A stretch of 64,000 nt of DNA from Solwaraspora sp. WMMA2065 (GCF_030345075.1 NZ_CP128361.1:1302001-1366000), one strand, 5' to 3'. Shown: positions 36,714-46,423, numbered from the stretch's first letter. Program-made: numbers and translations. Notes: a model not told the origin generated them from the letters alone.

Positions 36714-38119
36714 CTGCTCCCCGCGCCGGCGAGGAGGTTTCCGTCCGGGATGACGATAGTGGCCTGTCCCTGCGCCATTCGGGCGGCTGCCCGTTCGGTG
36801 GCGAACGCCGAGGACTGGACGATCGCGGCGGAGTAGGTCACCGCGGTGCGGTGCGCGATCGCAGCCCAGCCGTACTGGTCGTGGACCATCCGGCGGGCCC
36901 GCCGGGCAACCTGCCGGGCCAGCGTCGTGTCGGCCAGCAGGGCGCCGACGGCGTCGGCCAGTCCGTCCGGGTCCTTCGGCTGGAAGGTCATTCCGGTGAC
37001 CCCGGGTTCGACGATCTCGGCGAGCCCGCCGGTGGCCGACACAGCCAGCGGCGCGCCGGCTGCAGCGCCCTCCAACGCCACCATGCCGAATGGCTCGTAG
37101 ACGCTGGGCACCGCGAAGCAGTCCGACGCCGCCATCAGGGCCGGCAGGTCGGTGCCGCCGAGGAAGCCGGGCAGCGTGACGGCGTCGCATAGCCCGAGCC
37201 GGTCGATGTCGGCCTCCAGTTCGGAGCGGTACGGTCCGTCGCCAGCGATCACCAGCCGCAGGTTGGGGTGCTGACGGCGCAGCCGGGGCAGCGCGGCGAT
37301 CAGGTGCTGGACGCCCTTCTCGTAGACCAGCCGGCCGACGAACGACACCAGCGGCCCGTCGCCGGCGAACCGTGCCCGGGCGGCGGTGACCGCGTCCGTC
37401 GGCACCTGCCAGCGGCGGGCGTCCACTCCGTTGGCGACCACGTCGACCCGGTCCGGGCGCACCCCGAACAGGCTCAGCACCTCGTCGCGCATGTACGCCG
37501 AGCAGGTGATCACCCGGCACGACTCGTGGCCGAGCCAGTGTTCGATGGAGTGGATGGACTTGTTCATCTCGTCGGGGAGCCAGCCCTGGTGGCGGCCGGC
37601 CTCGGTGGCGTGGATGGTGGCGACGAGGGGGATGTCGAGGTGTTCCTTGAGGGTGACGGCGGTGTGGGTGACGAGCCAGTCGTGGGCGTGGATGACGTCG
37701 TATTCGGCGGTCTGGGTGGCGCGGAGTGCGGCGCGGGTGAGGGTGTGGTTGAAGGCCATGGTCCAGGCGAGGAGGCTGGGGGTGGCCAGGGGGAACAGGG
37801 GTGGGTCCTCGGTGGCGCGGATGATGCGGACGCCGTCGGCGTATTCCTCGAGGGGGGCGCCGGTGGCGTGGCGGGTGACGACGGTGACCTCGTGGCCGGC
37901 GTTGGCCAGGGCGACGGAGAGGGCGTGCACGTGCCGGCCCAGTCCGCCCACCAGCACCGGCGGGTACTCCCAGGACAGCATCAGGATCCGTCGGCGTCCG
38001 TCGGCGGCGTCACCGCCGGCCGGCAGCGGGGGGTGCGGTCGGGACGTCGGGACCGGACGGCACAGGCCGTCCTGAGTGACCAGTGCGTTGGCGAACTGGT
38101 CGCCGACCCGCAGGGGCAT
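36710..38119 (-). CDS. GT4 glycogen-synthase-like glycosyltransferase
   Basis: About 469 residues, GT-B fold. [18 protein letters not shown] is the acceptor loop of glycogen/glucan synthases; [13 protein letters not shown] and [16 protein letters not shown] form the nucleotide-sugar site. Coupling to glgB suggests that it elongates alpha-1,4-glucan, like mycobacterial Rv3032 or GlgM. ATG 38119 has GGAGAAG 6 bases upstream; ATG 38134 is the alternative. A block at about 37525-37925 uses almost only C-ending codons, unlike both flanks. Confidence 0.88.
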   Translation of the reverse strand: MPLRVGDQFANALVTQDGLCRPVPTSRPHPPLPAGGDAADGRRRILMLSWEYPPVLVGGLGRHVHALSVALANAGHEVTVVTRHATGAPLEEYADGVRIIRATEDPPLFPLATPSLLAWTMAFNHTLTRAALRATQTAEYDVIHAHDWLVTHTAVTLKEHLDIPLVATIHATEAGRHQGWLPDEMNKSIHSIEHWLGHESCRVITCSAYMRDEVLSLFGVRPDRVDVVANGVDARRWQVPTDAVTAARARFAGDGPLVSFVGRLVYEKGVQHLIAALPRLRRQHPNLRLVIAGDGPYRSELEADIDRLGLCDAVTLPGFLGGTDLPALMAASDCFAVPSVYEPFGMVALEGAAAGAPLAVSATGGLAEIVEPGVTGMTFQPKDPDGLADAVGALLADTTLARQVARRARRMVHDQYGWAAIAHRTAVTYSAAIVQSSAFATERAAARMAQGQATIVIPDGNLLAGAGSR

Positions 38120-38134
38120 CGCGATCTTCTCCAT

Positions 38135-38431
38135 TCATTCGAACAGGTGCGGGTGCGCCGGCGCCGGTGACGGCAGGACAGGCGGTGAGAGGGTGTTGCG
38201 GCGGTGATCTGGTGCTGCGCGACGAGGTCGAGCGGTGGCCGATGGCCGTGGCGCGGTTGAGAAGAGGTGGCCGACGGCCGGTGGCGGGTGGGCTGCCACG
38301 CTGCGGTGCGTGGTGCCGCCATACTCAAGGAAACGACATCCCGACCGGATTCGCATCCTGTAGGTACCGGAGGTGACCGAAGACACTCGACCTCGGGTCG
38401 CCGGTGCCCCTGATGCCCGGCCGGCCGGCGG
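38135..38431. other. intergenic region with no supported gene
   Basis: About 300 bp between the minus-strand DMT transporter and the glucan synthase gene. It should carry the synthase promoter; I see no conserved ORF, strong hairpin or recognisable operator. Confidence 0.4.
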
Positions 38432-39361
38432 TCAGCGGCGGCAGAGCGCCAGCGGACGCGGCCGGTCGGAGACCGGGTCCATCGGGTCGGCGATGTCGGT
38501 CGCTGCGGTCGGCGGTGCCAGCAGCAGGATCCCGACACCGGCGGTGCCGCAGGCGCTCACCAGCAGCACCATAGCGAGCGGCCCGTCAGCGAAGCGTTCC
38601 CCGAACAGCGCCACCCCGATCACCGCTGACGCGACCGGGTTGGCCAGGGTGACCGTGGCCAGCGGCGCGCCAAGGCCGCCGCCGCGGTAGGCGAGCTGTG
38701 ACAGCAGCACCCCGGCGATGGCCATCGCGGCGATGGCCGGCACGGTCGGGCCGATCAGGGCGGCCACTGAGTGCTCGGCGTACTCGCGGGTCACCGCGTG
38801 GGTCAGCGCGGATGCGACGGCGAACGCGACGCCGGCGCCGGTGGCGTAGAGCAGGCTGCGGGGCACCGGGCGCCGCAGCGCCGCAGTGCCGGCGATCATC
38901 GCGGTGAGCACGACGGCGCTGGCCACGATCAGGACGGTGCCGTCCGCTGCGGTCATCCCGTCGCCGCTGCCCGGCACTGTCAGGGTGAGTAGCAGGAGCA
39001 GACCGAGCACGGTCGCCGCAGCCCCCACCCACTGCCGGGCGGCGACCCGCCGGGCGGTGAACGCGGCGCCGATCGGCAGGGCCAGCACGAGGGTCAGGAC
39101 ACCGAGCGGCTGTACCACCGACAGCGGGCCGTACGCGAGCGCCGCAACGTGCAGCAGCGCGCCGGCAGCGTTCAGCGCCACCGACAGCCACCAGCGCCGG
39201 GCCCGGAGTAGCGCCCGGACGATCGCCCGCCAGGGGGTCTGGGCCCCGAGCCGGACGGCGAGCCGTTCCTGGACCACGGCGCCGAGGGCGTACGCGCCGG
39301 CGGAGGCGACAGCGAAGGCCACGGAGATCAGTAAGTCGGTCACGACCGGGCCCGTCGGCAC
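38432..39361 (-). CDS. DMT/EamA-type membrane transporter
   Basis: A 309-residue integral membrane protein with about nine to ten hydrophobic helices and two internally similar halves; GPLSVVQPLGVLTLVLALPIGA and GAPLATVTLANPVASAVIGV mark equivalent positions of the EamA repeats. The C-terminal 25 residues are hydrophilic. Related proteins are annotated as drug/metabolite exporters, but no substrate can be given. The start is uncertain: GTG 39361 or GTG 39343, neither with a good ribosome site. Confidence 0.8.
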   Translation of the reverse strand: MPTGPVVTDLLISVAFAVASAGAYALGAVVQERLAVRLGAQTPWRAIVRALLRARRWWLSVALNAAGALLHVAALAYGPLSVVQPLGVLTLVLALPIGAAFTARRVAARQWVGAAATVLGLLLLLTLTVPGSGDGMTAADGTVLIVASAVVLTAMIAGTAALRRPVPRSLLYATGAGVAFAVASALTHAVTREYAEHSVAALIGPTVPAIAAMAIAGVLLSQLAYRGGGLGAPLATVTLANPVASAVIGVALFGERFADGPLAMVLLVSACGTAGVGILLLAPPTAATDIADPMDPVSDRPRPLALCRR

Positions 39362-39522
39362 CCTTGGCGCGTCATCGTCCCATGATCCCTCACCCGACGC
39401 CCGTCACCCTCACCCCGTCGGGGGGCAGTTGTCTCCGTCTCACGAAGTACCCCGGTGCCGGGGTTCCTCCGTCAGGCGGAGGACGGAACCGGAGTGGATC
39501 TCCGGGTGGTGGCCACAAACGG

Positions 39523-40071
39523 TCAGGCCAGTATGACGACCAGCCCGGCGAGTGCGACCAGGAAGAGGAGCCCGAGGACCGCCTGGAACAGCAGCGCCGG
39601 ACCGAGGTGCGACCAGACGGTCGGGGTCCGTGGGGTGAGGAACTGGCCGGTGGTGAGGTTGACGATGCGTTCCACCCTGGGTGGCAGCTCGGGGTCCTTC
39701 TGTCGGCGTACCGTCACCTGCACGTGGTCGGCCGGGTCAAGGGCGCTCTGCGGCACATGTCCGTGGATCTCCATCTCGCACAGCACCCCGGTGGTGTCCC
39801 GGATGTGCAGGGGGGTCACCAGGAACTCCGGCCCGTTGCGCAGTTCCTTCCACTTGCGGCGAGCGGCGGTGGAGCCGCTTCCGGCCAGGCGGACCGAGGC
39901 GAGCGCCGCCCCGAGTGCTCGGATCACCCCGGCCGCCGCGAGTACTCCGATCAGGACGGGCTGACCGATTTTGATCGGCCGGGAGTAGCCGCCGACCAGA
40001 CGGACCACGTGTCCGGTGATGATCGGCCCGGGCCGGTGGACGGCTCGCTCAGGGAACAGTTCGGGATCCAT
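39523..40071 (-). CDS. hypothetical membrane protein
   Basis: A 182-residue protein of unrecognised family. Two hydrophobic regions are seen, at about 38-62 and at the extreme C-terminus (ALLFQAVLGLLFLVALAGLVVILA), with a beta-rich soluble part between them (EFLVTPLHIRD, EMEIHGHVP). ATG 40071 is the first start. It is divergent from the baeRF-like gene across a 153-bp AT-richer promoter region. Confidence 0.7.
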   Translation of the reverse strand: MDPELFPERAVHRPGPIITGHVVRLVGGYSRPIKIGQPVLIGVLAAAGVIRALGAALASVRLAGSGSTAARRKWKELRNGPEFLVTPLHIRDTTGVLCEMEIHGHVPQSALDPADHVQVTVRRQKDPELPPRVERIVNLTTGQFLTPRTPTVWSHLGPALLFQAVLGLLFLVALAGLVVILA

Positions 40072-40193
40072 CCATCACCACCCAATGTTTGTGTTTGTTC
40101 ACGCATTGTATCGAGATAGTCGAGTGAATGCCGTGAATGAATGGGTTCATGGGGGAGGTGGTGGTTGATTTGAGGTGATTAGTCGAGCTGTCC

Positions 40194-40199
40194 GGGTAT
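40194..40199 (+). promoter_or_regulatory. possible SigB/F-type -10 element (GGGTAT)
   Basis: GGGTAT, the -10 hexamer of actinobacterial SigB/SigF promoters, lies 25 bases before the ATG of the baeRF-like gene, whose neighbour is a SigB/F-type sigma factor. A matching GTTT -35 at 14-17 bp is not clear, so support is partial. Confidence 0.3.
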
Positions 40200-40224
40200 G
40201 CCGGTGGAGAGAGGGGGGTACGTC

Positions 40225-41331
40225 ATGGATCTGTCCTTCCTGCGGCCGCTCTACGCCCGGCCCGGACCGTGGGCGTCGGTATACCTGGACGCCTCACACG
40301 ACACCGAGGACGCGGTGGACGCGCTCGAACTGCGCTGGCGGGCGCTGCGTGATCAGTTGGACCAGCAGGGCGCCGATCCGGCGTCGGTCGCGGCGCTCGG
40401 CGCGGCGGTGACCCGGCATGTGCCCCGCACCGGTGAGTACGGTCTCGCGCTCAGCGCCGCCAGCGGCGAGGTGGTGCTGCACAACTATCTGCCGGCACCG
40501 CCCCAGCGTGACCTCGCCACGGTCGGCCCGCTGCCGCACGCGATGCCGCTGGTCGCTCAGCGGGGCGAGGAGATCAGTTGGCTGCGGGTACTGGTTAGTC
40601 GCACCGGGGCCGAAATCGACGCGGTCAGCGCCGGCGGGCTGCCCCGGCAGGCCGGCGTCGACGGCCCGGCCGCCCACCCGATCCGCAAGGTGAAACCAGG
40701 GGCCTGGTCCCAGGCCCGGTTCCAGCGGGCGGCCGAGGTGTCGTGGCGGCGCAACGCCGGTGCCAGCGCCGCGGCGACGGCAGCGCTGGCCGACCAGATC
40801 GGGGCCGAGGCGCTGGTGGTCGCCGGCGACCCGGACGCACGCCAACTTCTGGTCGGCCAACTACCGAGACGCTGGCAGTCGCGTACGGTGCAGACCGATG
40901 CCGGGTCGCGCGCGGTGGGTGCCGATCCCGAGCCGTTGACCGAGGCCACCATCCAGGCCATCGCCGCGGTGGCCGCCGAGCACACCGACCGGGCACTGGA
41001 CCGCTACGGCGCGCAACAGGGCCGGGGCGATGGTCTGCCCGCCGTGGTCGACGCGCTGCAGCGGGCTCAGGTCGACACGCTGCTGCTGGTCGATGACCCC
41101 TCCTCGACCCAGCGGGTCTGGATCGGTCCGGAGCCGACCCAGATCGCCCTGGATCCGGCCGACCTGGCCGTCATGGCGGTGGACGAGCCCTGCGAGGTCC
41201 GCGCCGACGCGGCGCTGCTGCGCGCACTGGCGGCCACCGACGCCGATCTGGTGCTGGTCGGGCCCGGTGACGCTGATCTGGATGGCGGGGTCGGCGCCGT
41301 GCTGCGGTATTCCGATCCGGTCACCAGTTGA
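40225..41331 (+). CDS. baeRF/Vms1-like (eRF1-fold) family protein, Rv2629-like
   Basis: A 368-residue cytoplasmic protein of the bacterial-archaeal eRF1-like group (Rv2629-like; Vms1/ANKZF1 peptidyl-tRNA hydrolase superfamily by fold). It has SVYLDASHDTEDAVDALELRW near the N-terminus, HPIRKVKPGAWSQARFQR in the middle and a C-terminal L30e-like part (VDTLLLVDDPSSTQRVWIG). A role in clearing stalled ribosomes or in dormancy is suggested by family only. ATG 40225 follows GAGGGGGG by 6 bases. The sigma-STAS gene lies 188 bp downstream. Confidence 0.82.
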   Translation: MDLSFLRPLYARPGPWASVYLDASHDTEDAVDALELRWRALRDQLDQQGADPASVAALGAAVTRHVPRTGEYGLALSAASGEVVLHNYLPAPPQRDLATVGPLPHAMPLVAQRGEEISWLRVLVSRTGAEIDAVSAGGLPRQAGVDGPAAHPIRKVKPGAWSQARFQRAAEVSWRRNAGASAAATAALADQIGAEALVVAGDPDARQLLVGQLPRRWQSRTVQTDAGSRAVGADPEPLTEATIQAIAAVAAEHTDRALDRYGAQQGRGDGLPAVVDALQRAQVDTLLLVDDPSSTQRVWIGPEPTQIALDPADLAVMAVDEPCEVRADAALLRALAATDADLVLVGPGDADLDGGVGAVLRYSDPVTS

Positions 41332-41519
41332 ACGCACGGCCGGTGCGTCGGACGCCGTCCTCGGCGTGGAATTTTCATGGCATTCGGATCGGGTGGCGTC
41401 GTCACTGCCAGTAGGGTCCGGCTTAGTGAGGGCGTCGAGTCCGGTGCCGCACCGGACTCGCGACCCGATCAATGTGCCGGAATGCGGAGCTCAGGGCCGG
41501 ATCACCGGGGAGGGGCGAA

Positions 41520-42668
41520 ATGTCCGGACAAAGGCGTACGGTAACTCGTTCGGAACACGCGCTGGAGGACCTCGACGGAGCAGCTCTGTCCTACGCGGCC
41601 CGGTTCGCCGACCAGGCTGAGAGCCGGCGCCGGGACCTGCGGGAGGAGCTCGTCCAACTGGCCCTGCCGTTCGCCGGTCGGCTGGCCCGACGCTACCGCG
41701 GCCGCGGCGAGCCGCTGGAGGATCTCGAGCAGGTCGCCCGGCTCGGGCTGGTCAAGGCGGTGGACCGCTACGACCCGGACCGCGGCTCGTTCACCGCCTA
41801 CGCGGCGGTGACCATCACCGGAGAGATCAAACGCCACTTCCGGGACCGGACCTGGGGTGTGCACGTGCCCCGCCGGCTGCAGGACCTCACCATCGAGGTG
41901 AGCCAGGCGACCGCGGTGCTGACCAGCGAGCTGTCCCGGTCGCCGACCGTCGCCGAACTCGCCGAGCGGCTGGACACCTCCGAAGAGGACATCCTCGCGG
42001 CCCTGGAATCCGCCGCCGGCTACACGCCCGCGTCGCTGAACGGGCCGGTCGGCGACGACGGACCCGCCGAGCTGGGCGACATGTTCGGCGCCCTCGACGC
42101 CGACCTGGAGTCCGTCGACGACCGGCTCACGGTCAGCGGGCTGCTCTACCGGCTGCCGGCTCGGGAACGCCGGATCCTCGCCATGCGCTTCTACGGCAAC
42201 TACACCCAGTCGGACATCGCCGCCGAGTTCGGCATCTCCCAGATGCATGTCTCCCGGCTGCTGTCCCGGACCTTGACCTGGCTGCGCCAGGCGATGCTGA
42301 CCGACGCCCCGCCCCGGTGGGAGTCCGGGATCGCCCAGCCGGAGCCGACCGACGCCGCGCTCACCATCTCCGTGCACCGCGTTGACGGCCGAACCGAGAT
42401 CGGCCTGACCGGCGAACTCGACCGGGAGGCAGCCGAACGGGTCCGCGCCGGACTGGTCGACGCGGTGCGGGCCGCCGGCAGCGACGCCGAGGTCCTGGTC
42501 GACCTGGACGGCGTCGGCTTTGTCGACGCCGCCGGCATCGCCGCGTTGCTGGCCAGCCACGAGGCCGCCCGCCGCGCGGCGGTACGGCTACGGTTCGTCC
42601 GGCCGCAGCCCTACGTGCGACGCAGCCTGACCGTGGCCGGCCTGGCACCGCTGTTCGCCGTGGCCTGA
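41520..42668 (+). CDS. SigB/SigF/SigG-type sigma factor fused to a C-terminal STAS domain
   Basis: A 382-residue fusion. Residues about 40-265 are a group 3 sigma factor: region 2 (ARRYRGRGEPLEDLEQVA, GSFTAYAAVTITGEIKRHFRD), region 3 and region 4 with RERRILAMRFYGNYTQSDIA. Residues about 280-382 form a STAS anti-sigma-antagonist domain (ISVHRVDGRTEIGLTGELD). Its phosphorylation loop reads VDAAGI (335-340): the Ser of the usual D-S-S/A-G motif is Ala337/338. ATG 41520 follows GGGGAGGGG by 4 bases. A fixed, non-phosphorylatable antagonist joined to its sigma factor could free the sigma factor from its anti-sigma factor. Confidence 0.88.
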   Translation: MSGQRRTVTRSEHALEDLDGAALSYAARFADQAESRRRDLREELVQLALPFAGRLARRYRGRGEPLEDLEQVARLGLVKAVDRYDPDRGSFTAYAAVTITGEIKRHFRDRTWGVHVPRRLQDLTIEVSQATAVLTSELSRSPTVAELAERLDTSEEDILAALESAAGYTPASLNGPVGDDGPAELGDMFGALDADLESVDDRLTVSGLLYRLPARERRILAMRFYGNYTQSDIAAEFGISQMHVSRLLSRTLTWLRQAMLTDAPPRWESGIAQPEPTDAALTISVHRVDGRTEIGLTGELDREAAERVRAGLVDAVRAAGSDAEVLVDLDGVGFVDAAGIAALLASHEAARRAAVRLRFVRPQPYVRRSLTVAGLAPLFAVA

Positions 42669-42704
42669 GCCGCGTCCCGCTGGTCACCTCGATCGGGGGA
42701 ACCC

Positions 42705-42929
42705 GTGCCGGCCGGTGCCGGCGGCGTCACCGGCGCCGATAGCGTGCCGACCGTGAAGCAACGTGGAAACCGCCTGGTCGCAGCGATCGTCGCAGGCGCG
42801 GGAACGTTCGCCTTCGGCCTCTCCGGAGCCGGGGACGACACATCGAACTCCGGTGCCATCGCACTGGTCGGGTTGGTGGTCGGTCTGATCGTGTTCCACG
42901 CCACCAAGCCGAGCGCGGGAAGCAAATAG
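42705..42929 (+). CDS. small two-helix membrane protein
   Basis: Up to 74 residues with two hydrophobic helices (LVAAIVAGAGTFAFGL and AIALVGLVVGLIVFHA) and a short basic end. It follows the sigma-STAS gene by 36 bp. The GTG at 42705 has GGGGGA nearby; GTG 42744 or 42753 would give a shorter form starting just before the first helix. Family not recognised. Confidence 0.6.
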   Translation: MPAGAGGVTGADSVPTVKQRGNRLVAAIVAGAGTFAFGLSGAGDDTSNSGAIALVGLVVGLIVFHATKPSAGSK

Positions 42930-42957
42930 CCGGTCGGCGGTCCGGCCGGGCTCGGCG

Positions 42958-43974
42958 TCAGCCGGCAGCCGCGGTTGCCAGCGCCCGCCGGTGCTGGCCC
43001 AGCGGGGGCCGTTCCTGGACCGACACGTCGCTGACGACGACCTCGCGTTCCAGATTGCTCAGTGCCTCGGCCTCGCCGCGGCGGAACTGGGTGAGTAGAC
43101 CGCCGGGCGGACGTTCCGAGATCACCCAGCCCTTGCGGTAGAGCCGCGACCAGGCGGTCAACAGGATCTGGGCGGACATCCGTCCCAACGCCTCGGTGCT
43201 CTGGTGCCGGTGCCGCCGCTCGCCGAGGTCGACCTGGGCCAGGGAGTCCAGCCCACAGACGTCGAGCAGGTCGATCAGCATCGCGGTCTCCACCCCGTAG
43301 CCGGAGACGAACGGGATCTGCTCCAGCACGTCGCGTCGGCCGGCGTATTCGCCGGCCAACGGCTGGACGAATCCCGACAGGTCCGGCCAGAAGAGATTGA
43401 ACAGCGGTCGGGCCATGATCTCCGTGACCCGGCCACCGGCATCCGCCTCGACGTCGCTCGACCGGACCAGCGGCCGGTGGTAGAAACCCTTGACGAAGCT
43501 GACCGACTCGTCGGTGAGCAGCGGGCCGAGCAGCCCGGTCACGAAGGCAGGCTGAAACTCCCGCAGGTCGGCGTCGACGAAGGCGATCAGATCCCCGTCG
43601 GCGGCGGCCAGCCCGGCCCAGAGCGCGTCGCCCTTGCCCTCCAGCCGCGGCAGGCCCCGGGTCATCTCGTCCTGGCCGACGACTCGGGCGCCGGCGGCCG
43701 CGGCCACGGCCGCCGTACTGTCGTCGGACCGGGAGTCGACCACCAACACGTCGTCGACCAGCGGCACCCGGTCCACCAGGTTCCCGACGATCGACTCGAC
43801 GATGGCGCCGACGGTGGCCTCCTCGTTGCGGGCCGGCAGTACGACGCTCACCCGTCGGCCGGACCTGGCCTTGGCCATGGCCAGTTCCCAGGGCGTCCAC
43901 CGGCCCGCCGACCCGGTGCGACGGGCGGTCCAGTCCGCAACCGTGGGAGCGACGGCCGTTCGCGCGTACCCCAT
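42958..43974 (-). CDS. gpgS: glucosyl-3-phosphoglycerate synthase
   Basis: A 338-residue GT81 enzyme that transfers glucose to 3-phosphoglycerate, the first step of glucosylglycerate and methylglucose lipopolysaccharide synthesis. GT-A features: VSVVLPARNEEATVG, VDSRSDDST, and DADLREFQP as the metal-binding motif; GKGDALWAGL and SGYGVETAMLIDL are typical of GpgS. ATG 43974 follows GGGGGTGG closely. The nearby glgB/GT4 pair fits a shared glucan theme. Confidence 0.92.
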   Translation of the reverse strand: MGYARTAVAPTVADWTARRTGSAGRWTPWELAMAKARSGRRVSVVLPARNEEATVGAIVESIVGNLVDRVPLVDDVLVVDSRSDDSTAAVAAAAGARVVGQDEMTRGLPRLEGKGDALWAGLAAADGDLIAFVDADLREFQPAFVTGLLGPLLTDESVSFVKGFYHRPLVRSSDVEADAGGRVTEIMARPLFNLFWPDLSGFVQPLAGEYAGRRDVLEQIPFVSGYGVETAMLIDLLDVCGLDSLAQVDLGERRHRHQSTEALGRMSAQILLTAWSRLYRKGWVISERPPGGLLTQFRRGEAEALSNLEREVVVSDVSVQERPPLGQHRRALATAAAG

Positions 43975-44125
43975 GATCCACCCCCGTGACGACACTCGAT
44001 CAGCTGCTGGCTACCCCACCCGGCGGGCGGTATGCGTCGTCCGATCGGGGTTCGGCCGCCACGGCTGAGCGTCCTGGGGCGGGTGGGGCACCGCGAGCCG
44101 GACGCGTCGCGTAGCGTTGACGGTC

Positions 44126-46423
44126 ATGGGTGTGTCGCAGCGTCTGAAGAGTCGGTTCCGGCGTTTCCTCCAGCGGCCGGGCAGCACGGTCGACCTCGCT
44201 CCGTTGGCGAAACTGCTCCCCGACATCGCCGGCCGGGAGGACGACCTGCGGGCGCTCGACGACGCCGAGTTGACCGCCGAGGCCGGCCGGGCCAGCGAGT
44301 TCGTCGACCTCTGCGCAGTCGGCCGGGAGGCTGCCCGGCGGGCCATCGGCGAGCGGCCGTTCGACGAGCAACTGCTCGGCGCGATGTCCCTGCTGGCCGG
44401 CAAGGTCGCGGAGATGGCCACCGGTGAGGGCAAGACCCTGACCGCCACGATCGCCGCCTACGGGCACGTGCGGCGGGGCAACGGCCCGGTGCACGTGCTG
44501 ACGGTCAACGACTACCTCGCCCGCCGCGACGCCGAGTGGATGGCGCCGGTCTACCAGTTGCTCGGGCTGACCGTCGGCTGGGTCACCGAGGCCAGCAGCC
44601 CCGAGCAGCGGCGCACCGCGTACCAGCGGGACGTCACCTACGTCTCGGTGAGCGAGGCCGGCTTCGACTTCCTGCGTGACCAGCTGGTCACCGACATCGC
44701 CGACCGGGTCCAGCCGCCGCTGTCCACGGCGATCGTCGACGAGGCCGACTCGATCCTCATCGACGAGGCCCGGGTGCCGATGGTGCTGGCCGGGGCGGTC
44801 GTCGGTGAACAGGACCCGGTGCACACCGCCGCCGCGCTGGTACGCGGGCTGCGCGCCGGCCGGGACTACGAGGTCGCCGACGACGGCCGCAGCGTCGCGT
44901 TCACCTCCGCCGGGCTGGCCGCGGTCGAGGCCAAGCTGGACGGCGTCGACCTGTACGCCGACGACAACGTCGGGCAGCTGTCCGCGATCCACGTCGCCCT
45001 GCACGCCCACGCGTTGCTGCACCGCGACGTCGACTACATCGTCCGCGACGGCGCCGTGGAGCTGGTGGACGAGATGCGCGGTCGGGTGGCGCAGCGCCGC
45101 CGGTGGCCGGACGGGCTGCAGGCGGCGGTCGAGGCCAAGGAGGGTCTCAACGCCACGGCCGAGGGTGAGGTGCTCGGCACCATCACCGTGCAGGCGTTCG
45201 TCGCGGCGTACCGCACCCTGTGCGGGATGACCGCGACGGCGGTCCTCGTCGGCGACCAGCTCCGCGAGTTCTTCAAGCTGGAGGTGGCGGTGATCCCGCC
45301 ACACACCCCGTGCGTACGGACCGACGAGTCGGACCGGATCTACGCCACCCGCGCGGAGAAGGACGAGGCGCTGGTCGCCGAGATCAGCTCGGCCCACGCC
45401 ACCGGGCGTCCGGTGCTGATCGGCACCCTCGACGTCAAGGAGTCGGAGAGCCTGGCTGCGTCGCTGGGGGAGGCCGGTGTGCCCTGCGTGGTACTCAACG
45501 CCAAGAACGACGACGAGGAAGCCGCGATCATCGCCGAGGCCGGCGCGCTGGGTGCGGTGACGGTGTCCACCCAGATGGCCGGGCGCGGCGTGGACATCCG
45601 CCTCGGCGGCAGCGACCAGTCCGACCGGGACCAGGTCGCGGAGCTGGGTGGGCTGTACGTGATCGGCAGCGGTCGGCACGACAGCCGGCGGGTGGACAAC
45701 CAGTTGCGCGGCCGGGCCGGTCGCCAGGGCGACCCGGGTGGTTCGGTGTTCTTCGTCAGCCTGGAGGACGACCTGGTCGTCCGGCACGCCCCGGACGCGA
45801 TCCCACCCTCGCCCCGGATGACGCCCGACGGCATCGTCCAGGACGAGCAGGTGGATTTCGCCATCGAACACGCCCAGCGGATCGCCGAGGGTGTCGACTA
45901 CGAGATCCACCGGAACACCTGGCGCTACAGCGTGGTGATCGAACAGCAGCGCAAGGCGCTCGCTGAGCGGCGGGAGCGGCTGCTGACCACCGAAGTCGCC
46001 GCGCTGATGCTGATGGACCGGTTCCCGCAGCGGTGCGCCGAGATGGACGAGGACCTGCTGTCGCGGGCGGCCCGTTCGATCGCCCTCTACCACCTGGACC
46101 GGCTCTGGACCGAACACCTCGCCGAACTGTCCGAGGTGCGCGAGGGTGTGCATCTGCGGGCGCTCGGCCGGCTCGATCCACTCGACGAGTTCCACCGGGC
46201 TGCCGTGCCCGCGTTCAACCAGCTGATCCCGGAGATCGAGGCCCGCACCGTCGCGACGTTCGAGCAGACCGAGTTCGACGAGGACTGGCAGCCTGACGAG
46301 GCCCAGCTGGTACGGCCCAGTGCGACCTGGACCTACCTGGTACACGACAACCCGTTCGGCTCCGAACTGGACCGGCTGATCTCCTCCGTTGGCCGCCGGC
46401 TCAGTGGCAGCGGCCGCCGCTGA
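44126..46423 (+). CDS. secA2: accessory SecA2 preprotein translocase ATPase
   Basis: A 765-residue SecA-type motor, shorter than housekeeping SecA (~900). It has MATGEGKTLTATI (Walker A), VDEADSILIDEAR (DEAD-like Walker B), STQMAGRGVDIRLGGS and NQLRGRAGRQGDPG (motif VI), but no C-terminal Cys-rich SecB/zinc tail. These traits match actinobacterial SecA2, which exports a subset of proteins. ATG 44126 is used; TTG 44117 is possible. No SecY2 or typical SecA2 substrate gene lies beside it. Confidence 0.93.
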   Translation: MGVSQRLKSRFRRFLQRPGSTVDLAPLAKLLPDIAGREDDLRALDDAELTAEAGRASEFVDLCAVGREAARRAIGERPFDEQLLGAMSLLAGKVAEMATGEGKTLTATIAAYGHVRRGNGPVHVLTVNDYLARRDAEWMAPVYQLLGLTVGWVTEASSPEQRRTAYQRDVTYVSVSEAGFDFLRDQLVTDIADRVQPPLSTAIVDEADSILIDEARVPMVLAGAVVGEQDPVHTAAALVRGLRAGRDYEVADDGRSVAFTSAGLAAVEAKLDGVDLYADDNVGQLSAIHVALHAHALLHRDVDYIVRDGAVELVDEMRGRVAQRRRWPDGLQAAVEAKEGLNATAEGEVLGTITVQAFVAAYRTLCGMTATAVLVGDQLREFFKLEVAVIPPHTPCVRTDESDRIYATRAEKDEALVAEISSAHATGRPVLIGTLDVKESESLAASLGEAGVPCVVLNAKNDDEEAAIIAEAGALGAVTVSTQMAGRGVDIRLGGSDQSDRDQVAELGGLYVIGSGRHDSRRVDNQLRGRAGRQGDPGGSVFFVSLEDDLVVRHAPDAIPPSPRMTPDGIVQDEQVDFAIEHAQRIAEGVDYEIHRNTWRYSVVIEQQRKALAERRERLLTTEVAALMLMDRFPQRCAEMDEDLLSRAARSIALYHLDRLWTEHLAELSEVREGVHLRALGRLDPLDEFHRAAVPAFNQLIPEIEARTVATFEQTEFDEDWQPDEAQLVRPSATWTYLVHDNPFGSELDRLISSVGRRLSGSGRR

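Noticed and set aside
39364-40119. Plus-strand ORF of about 250 codons opposite the hypothetical membrane protein gene
   Set aside because: Its composition is that of a GC-rich antisense frame; the minus-strand frame has membrane helices and a proper layout.
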